Counted from the first letter of the stretch, positions 1 through 7,165 are shown. The stretch is DNA of 7,644 nt from Clostridia bacterium (GCA_024403175.1 JAKSSI010000060.1:1-7644), one strand, 5' to 3'. Made by a program: numbers and translations. Notes: generated by a model not told the origin, from the sequence alone.

Positions 1-229
1 GACTACAGTTACAGATTTAATGGAGCAGGGCCTTGAAAATGCAATTGGTATGCTTGCTGGTGCAAATCTTAATTACGAATTATCTCCGGCTCTTGAAGTT
101 CAGACCGGCGACATCATAGTAACAGACCAGTTCCCAAAGGCTGGCGAAGAAGTATTAAAGGATTCTAAGGTAATTCTTTATTACGAACTTATTGAACACA
201 ACGACGAAATAACAGAAGAGGTTAATTAA
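1..229 (+). CDS. Penicillin-binding protein, C-terminal PASTA domain (5' end outside window)
   Basis: Only the last 75 or so codons are present; the frame is open from base 2 and there is no reason to start it at the ATG at 20. The residues form a PASTA domain: a helix (LENAIGMLAGANLNYEL), a strand with TGDIIVTDQFPKAGEEV, matching the family pattern of G-x-V-x-x-Q-x-P-x-A-G, and a final strand KVILYYE, followed by an acidic tail. PASTA domains bind muropeptide or lipid II stems or act as structural modules in class B PBPs (PBP2x, SpoVD) and in Stk/PrkC kinases. Position directly upstream of murF in a dcw cluster favours the transpeptidase partner of FtsW. Whether it is a vegetative FtsI/PBP2x or a sporulation SpoVD cannot be told from this fragment. 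The stop overlaps the murF start by one base (TAATG). Confidence 0.8.
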   Translation, partial: TTVTDLMEQGLENAIGMLAGANLNYELSPALEVQTGDIIVTDQFPKAGEEVLKDSKVILYYELIEHNDEITEEVN

Positions 230-1347
230 TGAAACCAACCAGTGCATCAGATCTTGCAAAACTGTGCAACGGAAAGTTAATAGGAAATCCAGATGAAATG
301 GTAAGCGGTATGTGTCTCGATTCAAGAGAGTGCAAGCCGGGTGACATGTACATTAGCATCATCGGAGAAAAGAACGACGGACACAAGTTTATTCAGTGTG
401 CCTTTGATAAGGGTGTAAGAGTATTCCTTATCTCAAAGGAATCTGCAGTTTTTGACGGTGCAAGTTTTATTCTTGTAGATGACGCTGTAAGGGGTTTTTG
501 CGATATGGGCGCCAACTACGTTAAGCAGTTTGATGTAAAGAAAATTGCTGTAACAGGAAGCGTTGGAAAGACCACAACAAAGATGATGACAACAGCTGTA
601 TTTGGTGCTGCGTTTAAAACTATTTCTTCTAGAAAAAACTATAATTCAGACCTCGGCGTTTCGCTTACTTGCTTTGATGCAGATGAAACAACAGAAGCAA
701 TAGTATTTGAAATGGGTATGGACGATAAGGGGCAGATAGCAAGTTATGTTGCCAGAGTGAAGCCTGAGCTTGCGATTATTACTAATGTCGGTATTTCACA
801 TCTTGAAAGACTTGGCAGCAGAGACAATATTGCAAGCGCAAAGCTTGAAATTGTTAATGAGTTTAATGACGATTGCAAACTTGTTGTAAATGGAAGTTCT
901 GATTATCTTAAAACTGACGAAGAAATAAGAAGCAGAGCTACAAATAAGAGCAATTATAAGATTGTAAATGTTGGTAGGGATGTAGTAATTTCTGATCTTG
1001 AAAATAAGGGCGCCGAAGGTTCTTCTTTTAAGATTAACGACGAAGAATTCCAGCTTCCTCTTATTGGCGAACACAATGCAATAGATGCGGCTCTTGCATG
1101 CGCTGCAGGTATGGAATTCGGAATATCTTTAAAAGATGCTGCGGCAGCTTTAAAAGATGTAACTGCTACAGATAAAAGACTTAAAGTTGAAAATATAGCT
1201 GATATTATCCTCATAGACGATAGCTACAATGCCAGCCCAGATTCCGTAAAGGCAGGCATTGCAGCCATTGTCGGTTTAAAAGCCGAGAGAAGATTATTAG
1301 TTCTTGGCAATATGCTCGAACTTGGAAGTGAGCTTCATGATGCATAA
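229..1347 (+). CDS. murF: UDP-MurNAc-tripeptide--D-Ala-D-Ala ligase MurF, N-terminal part, frame broken at the 3' end
   Basis: MurF is the cytoplasmic ATP-dependent ligase that adds D-Ala-D-Ala to UDP-MurNAc-tripeptide. The N-terminal substrate domain carries DSR (31-33) followed by PGD. The ATPase domain has the P-loop GSVGKTTTK (110-118), EMGM (161-164), and TNVGISHLERLGS leading to AKLEI with the presumed carbamylated Lys205. GEHNAIDAALA (280-290) is the usual Mur-ligase HN motif, and DDSYNASPDSVKAG (330-343) opens the third domain. The frame then reads LGNMLELGSELHDA and stops at residue 372, about 85-90 residues short of the usual 450-460. The missing part follows in another frame at 1337-1612. 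Start ATG 229 overlaps the PBP stop and has a fair ribosome binding site, AGAAGAGG at 214-221. As it stands the product lacks most of the D-Ala-D-Ala/ATP closing domain and should be inactive. Identity is certain; the integrity of the gene is in doubt. Confidence 0.93.
   Translation: MKPTSASDLAKLCNGKLIGNPDEMVSGMCLDSRECKPGDMYISIIGEKNDGHKFIQCAFDKGVRVFLISKESAVFDGASFILVDDAVRGFCDMGANYVKQFDVKKIAVTGSVGKTTTKMMTTAVFGAAFKTISSRKNYNSDLGVSLTCFDADETTEAIVFEMGMDDKGQIASYVARVKPELAIITNVGISHLERLGSRDNIASAKLEIVNEFNDDCKLVVNGSSDYLKTDEEIRSRATNKSNYKIVNVGRDVVISDLENKGAEGSSFKINDEEFQLPLIGEHNAIDAALACAAGMEFGISLKDAAAALKDVTATDKRLKVENIADIILIDDSYNASPDSVKAGIAAIVGLKAERRLLVLGNMLELGSELHDA
1336..1347 (+). other. murF: Frameshift site in murF
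   Basis: Upstream coding reads ELG-SELHD in one frame and downstream coding reads HNQFG in the frame displaced by +1 (equivalently -2), with a TAA at 1345-1347 ending the first frame. MurF proteins usually have six residues between ELG and the conserved His (E. coli AESEAC then H, from memory). Removing one base here gives five residues, while restoring two bases gives six (SELHDA then H). A loss of one CA from an original GCACAT around 1342-1345 is the simplest account. No homopolymer or known slippery sequence is present. Confidence 0.75.
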
Positions 1348-1612
1348 TCAATTTGGTGATATTGGTCAGAAGGTTGGCGAAAAAGCGGCCGAAAGCGGAA
1401 TTGACATTGTCATTGCTTTTGGGTCGAAGAGAGAATGGTATAAGAAAGGTTTTGCAGGCGGAAGGGGAATATTTATCGGTTGCGAAACTTTAGAAGAGGC
1501 AAAGGGATTAGTTTTACAAACGTTAAAGAAAGGCGATGCGGTGCTTGTGAAAGGATCCAACTCAACTAAGGTGTCCGAAGTAGCCATTGCAATCAGAGAG
1601 AAGTATAACTAA
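1337..1612 (+). CDS. murF: MurF C-terminal fragment (continuation after frameshift)
   Basis: This frame supplies the missing end of MurF. HNQFGDIGQKVGEKAAESGID matches the helix following the ELG-x6-H motif of MurF proteins. IVIAFG is the next strand, and GDAVLVKGSNSTKVSEVA fits the conserved LVKGS-x5-E motif near the C-terminus. Joined to the upstream part, the protein would have about 460 residues, the normal family length. The codons at 1337 and 1340 are both ATG and GGAAG lies 8 bases upstream (1324-1328), so independent initiation giving about 91 residues is conceivable. However, the break falls inside a Rossmann-like domain rather than at a domain boundary, so a separate functional subunit is unlikely. 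The frame also stays open upstream to a TTG at 1304, but that stretch has no MurF similarity. The stop overlaps the mraY start by one base. Confidence 0.85.
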   Translation: MMHNQFGDIGQKVGEKAAESGIDIVIAFGSKREWYKKGFAGGRGIFIGCETLEEAKGLVLQTLKKGDAVLVKGSNSTKVSEVAIAIREKYN

Positions 1613-2613
1613 TGAACACTATAACGGTTTTTGCAAATCCTATACTTAAGGTAATTATTATTTCAATAGTCATTGGCTTTGTTTTATGCGTAGTTTTAGA
1701 AGCAATGCTTCTGCCTATGCTTAGGAGACTGCAGGCTGGCCAGACAATAAGAGACGAGGGGCCAAAAGAACATCAAAAAAAATCTGGTACTCCAACAATG
1801 GGCGGCATAGCAATTATTGCAGCTTTTGTAATCGGATCTTTTGTAGCTGCTATTGCATGTCTTGGCGCTAAGTTTGGCGGCTTAATGGATATAGTTGTTA
1901 TTGCTGTTGTTACAGTGGCTTACTCTGCAATCGGTTTTCTTGACGACTACATTAAGGTAATGAAAAAGAGAAATCTTGGTCTTACCGAAATTCAGAAGTT
2001 AATCCTTCAGTGCGTTGTAGCACTTGCTTTGGCAATTTATAGTGGAATTAACTATGGCACTTATGTAAGTTTTCCAATTCTTAATCTGTGCCTTAACTTT
2101 AGACTTTTATACTATCCGTTTATCGTATTTGTAGTTGTTGCAATGACAAATGCAGTAAACCTTACAGACGGTTTAGACGGATTGGCAGCATCTGTTACAT
2201 CAATTGTTGCATTTACATTTGCTTGTATTTCAACAGGAAATAGCGCTGCAGCTACTATCTGCGCTGCAGTTGTTTGCGGATCTTGCCTTGGATTTTTAGT
2301 GTTTAATCATCACCCTGCAAAGGTGTTTATGGGAGATACAGGTTCTTTAGCTTTGGGCGGTTGCCTTAGTGCAATAGCTATTATTTCAAAGTCTGAATTT
2401 GTTCTTCCTATAGCAGGCATTGTATATGTTTTAGAAGCATTGTCTGTTATCATTCAGGTTTATGTTTTCAAGACTCAGAACGGAAGAAGATTCTTTAGAA
2501 TGGCTCCGCTGCATCATCACTTTGAGCTTGGCGGAATGAAGGAAACAAGAGTTGTTATGCTGTTCTGTGGCATTACAATTATAGCTTGTGTAATTGAATT
2601 AATTTTAGGATAA
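1612..2613 (+). CDS. mraY: Phospho-MurNAc-pentapeptide transferase MraY
   Basis: MraY is the integral membrane enzyme that transfers phospho-MurNAc-pentapeptide from UDP to undecaprenyl phosphate, giving lipid I on the inner leaflet. All family signatures are present: GQTIRDEGPKEHQKKSGTPTMGG (43-65, in two adjoining motifs), the Mg-binding pair D111-D112 in FLDDYIK, NAVNLTDGLDGLA (180-192), HPAKVFMGDTGSLALGG with D242, and MAPLHHHFE with the triple His at 301-303. About ten hydrophobic segments are spread over 333 residues, a normal length. The ATG overlaps the stop of the murF 3' part by one base (TAATG), and only a weak GAGAGAAG lies upstream (1596-1603), so translation is probably coupled to murF. 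An A8 run at 1775-1782 encodes the HQKK part of the first motif and does not disturb the frame. Confidence 0.97.
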   Translation: MNTITVFANPILKVIIISIVIGFVLCVVLEAMLLPMLRRLQAGQTIRDEGPKEHQKKSGTPTMGGIAIIAAFVIGSFVAAIACLGAKFGGLMDIVVIAVVTVAYSAIGFLDDYIKVMKKRNLGLTEIQKLILQCVVALALAIYSGINYGTYVSFPILNLCLNFRLLYYPFIVFVVVAMTNAVNLTDGLDGLAASVTSIVAFTFACISTGNSAAATICAAVVCGSCLGFLVFNHHPAKVFMGDTGSLALGGCLSAIAIISKSEFVLPIAGIVYVLEALSVIIQVYVFKTQNGRRFFRMAPLHHHFELGGMKETRVVMLFCGITIIACVIELILG

Positions 2614-2617
2614 GACT

Positions 2618-3964
2618 ATGGAAAAGATTTTAGTAATGGGAATCGGCAAGTCCGGTATGGCAGCTTTAGAAATGCTTCTTGGCAGCGCAGAACTTAGCGC
2701 GTGGGACGGAAAGCCTGAAGAAGAATTAAACGCTGAAAGCGTTGCATGGATTAAGGCTAATGGCATTAAGTGCTTCTTTGGAGTTACTCCAGAAGAAGAG
2801 TTTGATAGAGTTGTTATAAGCCCGGGCATTAAGCCAAGCCATCCTGTTGCAAAACTTGGTAAGGAACTGGTTGGCGAAATTGAACTTGCTTATGAAAATT
2901 GCAAGGGTAGTTTTATTGCTATTACTGGTACTAACGGAAAGACAACTACAACCACTTTGGTTGGTGAAATATTAAAAGCTGCAAATAAAGAAAGCTTTAC
3001 TGTTGGAAATATTGGGTCGCCAATTTGCGGAATTGCAAAGGAAACTACAGACAATTCTGTTTTGGTTACTGAAGTCTCCAGCTACCAGCTTGAAACAATT
3101 AAGACTTTCAAGGCTCATATCAGCGCAATTATAAATCTTGCTCCTGATCATTTGGATAGACACGGAAGTGCTGAAGAATACTACAGATGCAAGGAAAGAG
3201 TTTTTGAAAACCAGACAGAAAACGACATCTTTGTTTACAACGGAGATGATGAAGAAACGGTTAAGGCTGCAAAACTGGCTGAAAGACCAAGAAAGATTAT
3301 GTTCACAAGAAAGCAGGAGCCTATTGCTATCTCAAACCTTTCAGATGTGGCATATGTTAAGGATGGTATGATTACTGTAAGACTTGGTGGTAAGGAAACT
3401 GAAATTGTTAATGTTTCCGAACTTCAGCTTATGGGTGGCCATAACGTTGATAATGTTCTTTGCGCTTGCGCTATTTGCATGGCTAGCGGTGTAAAGGGCA
3501 GAACAATTGGAAAAGTTTTAAAGGCCTTTAAGGGCGTTGAACACAGACTTGAATTTGTTAGAGAAATTAAGGGTGTAAAGTTTATTAACGACTCTAAGGG
3601 AACAAATACAGATGCTTCAATTAGAGCTATTGAAGCTATTAATGCACCAATTATTCTTATTGCTGGCGGATACGATAAGGGTCTCGATTTTAAGCCATTT
3701 ATTGAAGCATTTGGCACAAAGGTAAGATATCTTATTCTCCTTGGCCAGACAGCCGAAAAGATAGCTAAAACAGCCCTTGAATGCGGCTTTAAGGACGAAA
3801 ATATAGTTAAGTGCAGTTCTATGGATGCATGCGTTACAGCGGCCCACAGACTGTCAGAAAGAGGAGATTATGTACTTCTTTCCCCTGCGTGCGCTAGCTG
3901 GGGTATGTATCCAAATTACGAAGTTCGTGGCGAAGACTTCAAGACATTAGTAAAGAAATTATAG
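2618..3964 (+). CDS. murD: UDP-N-acetylmuramoyl-L-alanine--D-glutamate ligase MurD
   Basis: MurD is the cytoplasmic ligase that adds D-Glu to UDP-MurNAc-L-Ala using ATP. The N-terminal Rossmann domain begins with VMGIGKSGMAALEML. The ATPase domain has the P-loop GTNGKTTTT (104-112), TEVSSYQLE (151-159), NLAPDHLDRHGS (173-184) and K192 in YRCKERVF, the presumed carbamylated lysine. GGHNVDNVLCA (273-283) and EHRLEF (308-313) precede the C-terminal domain with NDSKGTNTDAS (324-334), AGGYDKGLDF (349-358) and SPACASWGMYPNYEVRG (422-438). At 448 residues it is full length and no key residue appears to be missing. It follows mraY after 4 bases, with AGGA at 2607-2610 inside the mraY end as a modest ribosome binding site. 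The SWGMYPNYE variant of the final motif is, as far as I recall, common in Clostridia. Confidence 0.97.
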   Translation: MEKILVMGIGKSGMAALEMLLGSAELSAWDGKPEEELNAESVAWIKANGIKCFFGVTPEEEFDRVVISPGIKPSHPVAKLGKELVGEIELAYENCKGSFIAITGTNGKTTTTTLVGEILKAANKESFTVGNIGSPICGIAKETTDNSVLVTEVSSYQLETIKTFKAHISAIINLAPDHLDRHGSAEEYYRCKERVFENQTENDIFVYNGDDEETVKAAKLAERPRKIMFTRKQEPIAISNLSDVAYVKDGMITVRLGGKETEIVNVSELQLMGGHNVDNVLCACAICMASGVKGRTIGKVLKAFKGVEHRLEFVREIKGVKFINDSKGTNTDASIRAIEAINAPIILIAGGYDKGLDFKPFIEAFGTKVRYLILLGQTAEKIAKTALECGFKDENIVKCSSMDACVTAAHRLSERGDYVLLSPACASWGMYPNYEVRGEDFKTLVKKL

Positions 3965-5085
3965 TGGGAAAGAAAAAGCTTAGCAGTAAATTTCATGAAG
4001 GCGATTACTGGATGATTGTAATTACAGTTATCTTGTCTTTGTTCGGCCTTGTTATGGTATTTTCAGCCAGTTACTACACCGCACTTAGCAAATATAACGA
4101 CCCTCTCTACTATCTTAAGAACGACCTTATTTGGGTTGCAGCAGGGTGGATAGCGTTTTTGATATGCTCATTCCTTGATTATCATATTTTAAAGATATTT
4201 GCTATACCGGCCGTGGTAGTGGGCTTTGTATTGCTATTTTTGATATTCACACCTTTAGGAATTACGATTAATAACGCTACAAGATGGCTTAATTTTAAGT
4301 TTTTCACGGTAATGCCAGGAGAGGTTATTAAAACCTGCTTTGTACTGTTTTATGCATGGTTTTACTCTCATAAAATGAATCTTACAAAGAATAAGTTTAA
4401 GGCGGCACTTCCTGGTTTGATTATCGCTGGTGCGGCATTTGCATTAATCTTTAAGCAGCCAAATCTTTCCACAGCAGGTATTGTATTATTGCTTTGTGCA
4501 GCGATGATGTTTGTTGCAGGTTTATCCTGGATTTGGGTCTTTGTAGGTATAGGCGCCATCATAGCAGGTGCTACAGTGCTAATTATGTTTAAAGGCGGCT
4601 ATATGGTTGATAGAATAACTGGTTTCTGGGATCCTTTTGCAGATTCTCTTAACAGCGGTTATCAGGTGGTTCAGAGCTTGCTGGCCTTTGGGTCGGGCGG
4701 AGTTACCGGAATAGGCCTTGGAAAGAGTGTACAAAAGGCTCTTTATTTGCCAGAACCTATGAATGACTTTATTCTTCCTATTATCGGCGAAGAACTTGGA
4801 TTTATTGGCGTATGTGCCTTAATTATTGCTTTTATCGTTTTAATTTGGAGACTGTTTACAATTTCTATGCACGCTAAGGATAAGTTTGGTATGTATCTTG
4901 CTAGCGGCGTAGCAATTCATATTGCGCTCCAAGTTATTATCAATATTGCGGTTGTAACAGCAAGTTTCCCGCCAACAGGTGTAGTACTTCCACTGATCAG
5001 TCTTGGTGGTACAGCTACTATTCTTTTGATGGCAGAACTGGGCATTGCCTATAACATTTCAAAACAGACAAAGGTAACATTATGA
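3964..5085 (+). CDS. ftsW: SEDS peptidoglycan glycosyltransferase FtsW
   Basis: SEDS-family membrane protein that polymerises lipid II at the division septum together with a class B PBP. It has 373 residues and roughly ten hydrophobic segments. Family motifs: MVFSASY (31-37), NNATRWL (103-109, for the usual NGA-x-RW), DPFADSLNSGYQVVQSLLAFGSGG (in adjoining pieces from 223), GLGKSVQKALYLPEP, and NDFILPIIGEELGFIG, where D268 matches the Asp essential in RodA/FtsW. PPTGVVLPLISLGGTA near the C-terminus (336-351) is the classic signature. The start is GTG at 3964, overlapping the murD TAG by one base; the next Met, residue 17, lies in the first membrane segment, so GTG is preferred. No clear ribosome binding site is visible. 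Two positions differ from the textbook motifs: MPGE at 117-120 in place of QPSE, and QPN (165-167) in place of xPD. A RodA or SpoVE assignment is possible by sequence alone, but the dcw context favours FtsW. Confidence 0.92.
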   Translation: MGKKKLSSKFHEGDYWMIVITVILSLFGLVMVFSASYYTALSKYNDPLYYLKNDLIWVAAGWIAFLICSFLDYHILKIFAIPAVVVGFVLLFLIFTPLGITINNATRWLNFKFFTVMPGEVIKTCFVLFYAWFYSHKMNLTKNKFKAALPGLIIAGAAFALIFKQPNLSTAGIVLLLCAAMMFVAGLSWIWVFVGIGAIIAGATVLIMFKGGYMVDRITGFWDPFADSLNSGYQVVQSLLAFGSGGVTGIGLGKSVQKALYLPEPMNDFILPIIGEELGFIGVCALIIAFIVLIWRLFTISMHAKDKFGMYLASGVAIHIALQVIINIAVVTASFPPTGVVLPLISLGGTATILLMAELGIAYNISKQTKVTL

Positions 5086-6167
5086 GAGTAATTTTAAGTT
5101 GCGGCGGCACAGGAGGACATATTTATCCAGCCATTGCTATTGCCGATAAAATTAAAGAAAAAGACCCATCTTCTGAAATCCTTTTTATAGGTACAAAAAC
5201 TGGTATGGAAAACCGTCTTGTACCTGCTGCTGGATACGAAATTAAGGGTGTAGACGCTAGTGGATTTAACAGAAAGCATCTGCTTGCTAACTTTAAAACT
5301 CTTAAAAATATTGCTCATGGTGGACATGAAGCAGAGGAAATTATTAAAGAATTTAAGCCTGATGTTGTAATTGGTACGGGTGCTTATGTTACGGGAATTG
5401 TACTTTTGCATGCCCATAAGCTTAAAATTCCTTGCATTATTCACGAACAAAATGCGCTCCCAGGACTTACTAATAAGATGGTTTCTAGATTTGCAGACAG
5501 GGTGTTTATAAGCTTTAAAGGAACAGAGAAAGCCTTTCACTATCCAGATAGAGTAGTCTATTCCGGCAACCCAATTCGCGCTGATTTTGACAAATTAGAC
5601 CGAGAAGAATGCAGAAAAGAGCTCGGTTTTAATGAAAATGATATTGTGATTTTGGCTACAGGCGGTAGTTTAGGCGCAGAAGTTCTTAACGAGGAAATCG
5701 TAGACTTTGCGAGCAAGGTAGATTGTGTTAACATAAATCTTCTTTTTGTAACAGGTAAAAGATACTACGAAAATGTAAAAAATCAGTGCAATTATGACTG
5801 CGCACGAGTAATTGACTATGCAAACAATATGCCAACACTTATGACAGCATCTGATGTTGTTGTAAGTAGAGCTGGTGCCATTGCTTTGGCTGAAATAATG
5901 GCGTGCGGTAAGCCTGCAATTTTTGTTCCAAGTCCTAATGTTACAAACAACCATCAGTATCACAATGCATTGGCTGTTGCAGAAAAGGGCGCCGCTGTTT
6001 TGGTTGAAGAAAAAGATATTGCTGCTGAAAACGGAAAATTAGCATCCGAAATATTTAAACTCATAGAAAATAAAGAGACTTTAAAGGCTATGGGTGAAAA
6101 AGCAAAATCTCTTGCTACAATTGATGCGGCTGATATAATATACGAGAATCTGATTATTAAAAAATAA
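5082..6167 (+). CDS. murG: UDP-GlcNAc:lipid I GlcNAc transferase MurG
   Basis: MurG is a GT-B glycosyltransferase at the inner face of the membrane that adds GlcNAc to lipid I to make lipid II. The N-terminal Rossmann domain has GGTGGHIYPAIAIA (8-21) with the conserved His13, GTKTGMENRLVP (37-48), GTGAYVTG (98-105) and HEQNALPGLTNK (121-132). The C-terminal donor-binding domain has SGNPIR (161-166), GGSLGAEVLNE (194-204), SRAGAIALAEIMACGKPAIFVP (262-283, as two adjoining motifs) with Glu271, and NNHQYHNA (289-296) with Gln292 for the UDP-GlcNAc. At 361 residues it has the usual length. The ATG overlaps the ftsW stop by four bases (ATGA), with AAGG at 5071-5074 as ribosome binding site. It sits next to ftsW, the user of its product. 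Confidence 0.97.
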   Translation: MRVILSCGGTGGHIYPAIAIADKIKEKDPSSEILFIGTKTGMENRLVPAAGYEIKGVDASGFNRKHLLANFKTLKNIAHGGHEAEEIIKEFKPDVVIGTGAYVTGIVLLHAHKLKIPCIIHEQNALPGLTNKMVSRFADRVFISFKGTEKAFHYPDRVVYSGNPIRADFDKLDREECRKELGFNENDIVILATGGSLGAEVLNEEIVDFASKVDCVNINLLFVTGKRYYENVKNQCNYDCARVIDYANNMPTLMTASDVVVSRAGAIALAEIMACGKPAIFVPSPNVTNNHQYHNALAVAEKGAAVLVEEKDIAAENGKLASEIFKLIENKETLKAMGEKAKSLATIDAADIIYENLIIKK

Positions 6168-7046
6168 ATGAGCGACGATAGACTTTCTCCGGAAGAGTAT
6201 CTTCAAAAGCTTGAGGCACGAATTCAGGAAGAACAACAGCAAGAAGTAAATCCTGAAGAGTTTGTGGCTGAAGAAACTGCTCCGGTTAAAACTGAAAAGA
6301 CAAATGGCGGCAAAAAAAGCGGCAAAAAGAAGAGAAAGAAAAAGCATTATTTCCTTCGCTTCATTGTTTGTGTTGCAATAATTGCCGGTATTATTTATGC
6401 GCTTCAGAGCTCTTTATTTTATGTTACAGACATTGAAGTAACAGGAAATCAGTTCTATACAAAGGCTCAGATTATTGAAATGTCTGGCCTTGAAACTGGG
6501 AAAAATCTCTTCTTTGAGGTGAAGACTAAGCCTGCAAGAGATGCTCTTTTAAGTACCCCGTATATTAGGGTCGCAAAGCTTACTAAGGTGCCTAGAGGTA
6601 CTATTAAAGTTGAGCTTACAGAAAGGGTGGAATATGCTGCAATTCCAAGCGAAGAAGGCTATGTTTTGATAGATAAAGAGGGCATGGTTTTAAGTGTCAG
6701 CGAAAAGCAACCTCAGCTGCCGCTTCTTGAAGGTATGAACATCATAACTATGGAGCTTGGAAAGCCACTTGTTATTGAGCAGTCATATCTTTTGACCGAT
6801 ACATTGGCTCTTTTAAATTCTGTTGCTGAAACAGACTTGTACTTCTCGAGGGTTTATTTTTCAACGATTATCGTACGTGCCTATGTTAACGATAATTACT
6901 ATTGCGAAGGCACCCCAAGTGAAATTTCAAACAGCCTTTCAGACATCAGAGCTCTTATGGCAGATCAGTATAATAAGGGCATAAATAAGGGTGTAATTAG
7001 GGTCGGAACTGACGGATATTTCTCTTTCAGCCCTAAGATAGACTAA
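6168..7046 (+). CDS. ftsQ: Cell division protein FtsQ/DivIB
   Basis: Single-pass membrane protein of the divisome that works with FtsL and FtsB/DivIC. Residues 1-60 are cytoplasmic and highly charged: an acidic, Gln/Glu-rich half, then a Lys cluster (KKSGKKKRKKK, 49-59) that fits the positive-inside rule. One membrane segment spans about 61-82. A POTRA domain follows at about 84-154: FYVTDIEVTGNQFYTKAQI, SGLETGKNLFFEV, then LSTPYIRVAKLTKVPRGTIKVELTER. EYAAIPSEEGYVLIDKEGMVL and LPLLEGM are the usual start of the FtsQ beta domain. Length of 292 is within the normal range. The ATG follows the murG stop with no spacer, and there is no recognisable ribosome binding site, so it is probably translated by coupling to murG; no other Met lies before the membrane segment. 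It is the last gene before the terminator. FtsQ proteins diverge strongly in sequence, so the call rests on architecture and position. Confidence 0.92.
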   Translation: MSDDRLSPEEYLQKLEARIQEEQQQEVNPEEFVAEETAPVKTEKTNGGKKSGKKKRKKKHYFLRFIVCVAIIAGIIYALQSSLFYVTDIEVTGNQFYTKAQIIEMSGLETGKNLFFEVKTKPARDALLSTPYIRVAKLTKVPRGTIKVELTERVEYAAIPSEEGYVLIDKEGMVLSVSEKQPQLPLLEGMNIITMELGKPLVIEQSYLLTDTLALLNSVAETDLYFSRVYFSTIIVRAYVNDNYYCEGTPSEISNSLSDIRALMADQYNKGINKGVIRVGTDGYFSFSPKID

Positions 7047-7064
7047 AATAATTAAAAAAAGCAC

Positions 7065-7096
7065 AAAAAACGGGCATATAGTTGCCCGTTTTTTTT
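7065..7096 (+). terminator. Rho-independent terminator after ftsQ
   Basis: The stem CGGGCA (7071-7076) pairs with TGCCCG (7083-7088) around a six-base loop, TATAGT. The core is followed by eight T (7089-7096) and preceded by six A (7065-7070) that extend the stem as A-T pairs. It begins 18 bases after the ftsQ stop and separates the PBP-to-ftsQ unit from ftsZ. The A tract means the complementary strand also shows a stem followed by T residues, so it could act in both directions, although no convergent gene is seen. Confidence 0.93.
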
Positions 7097-7110
7097 ATTT
7101 ACACTATATA

Positions 7111-7144
7111 TTGATTGTGATAATATTAAGTGTAATTATATTAT
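7111..7144 (+). promoter_or_regulatory. Likely sigma-A type promoter(s) for ftsZ
   Basis: This AT-rich gap between the terminator and the ftsZ ribosome binding site must hold a promoter if the terminator is efficient. Best candidate: TTGATT (7111-7116), 17-base spacer, AATTAT (7134-7139) with the extended -10 dinucleotide TG at 7131-7132. An alternative is TTGTGA (7115-7120), 18-base spacer, TATTAT (7139-7144). A third is an extended -10, TG-T-GATAAT (7116-7124), without a good -35. Either of the first two would give a leader of only about 15-20 bases before the start codon. Which one is used cannot be decided by eye. Confidence 0.5.
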
Positions 7145-7152
7145 AGTGGATT

Positions 7153-7158
7153 AGGAGG
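7153..7158 (+). promoter_or_regulatory. Strong ribosome binding site of ftsZ
   Basis: AGGAGG lies 7 bases before the ATG at 7166, the ideal spacing, and fixes that start over the second ATG at 7175. It is by far the strongest Shine-Dalgarno sequence at any start in the window, in line with the high amount of FtsZ cells need. Confidence 0.9.
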
Positions 7159-7165
7159 CCAAAAT

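Noticed and set aside
1330..1350. Programmed ribosomal frameshift in murF
   Set aside because: There is no slippery heptamer, no rare-codon-plus-stop arrangement like that of prfB, and no obvious stimulatory stem. The shift needed (+1 or -2) is also unusual, and MurF is not known for recoding.
1775..1782. A8 run in mraY as a slippage or phase-variation site
   Set aside because: The frame is intact, and the run encodes part of the conserved H-x-x-K motif, so its composition is explained by the protein. There is no sign of variation in a single sequence.
3138..3371. Short plus-strand frame inside murD
   Set aside because: It lies wholly within the conserved MurD frame in another register and encodes no recognisable protein; it is a coding shadow.
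5094..5540. Antisense open frame of 148 codons opposite murG
   Set aside because: It is the complement of a well conserved murG frame, its product is Cys/Phe/Asn-rich with no recognisable motif, and no ribosome binding site supports it. Other minus-strand frames in the window fail for the same reasons.
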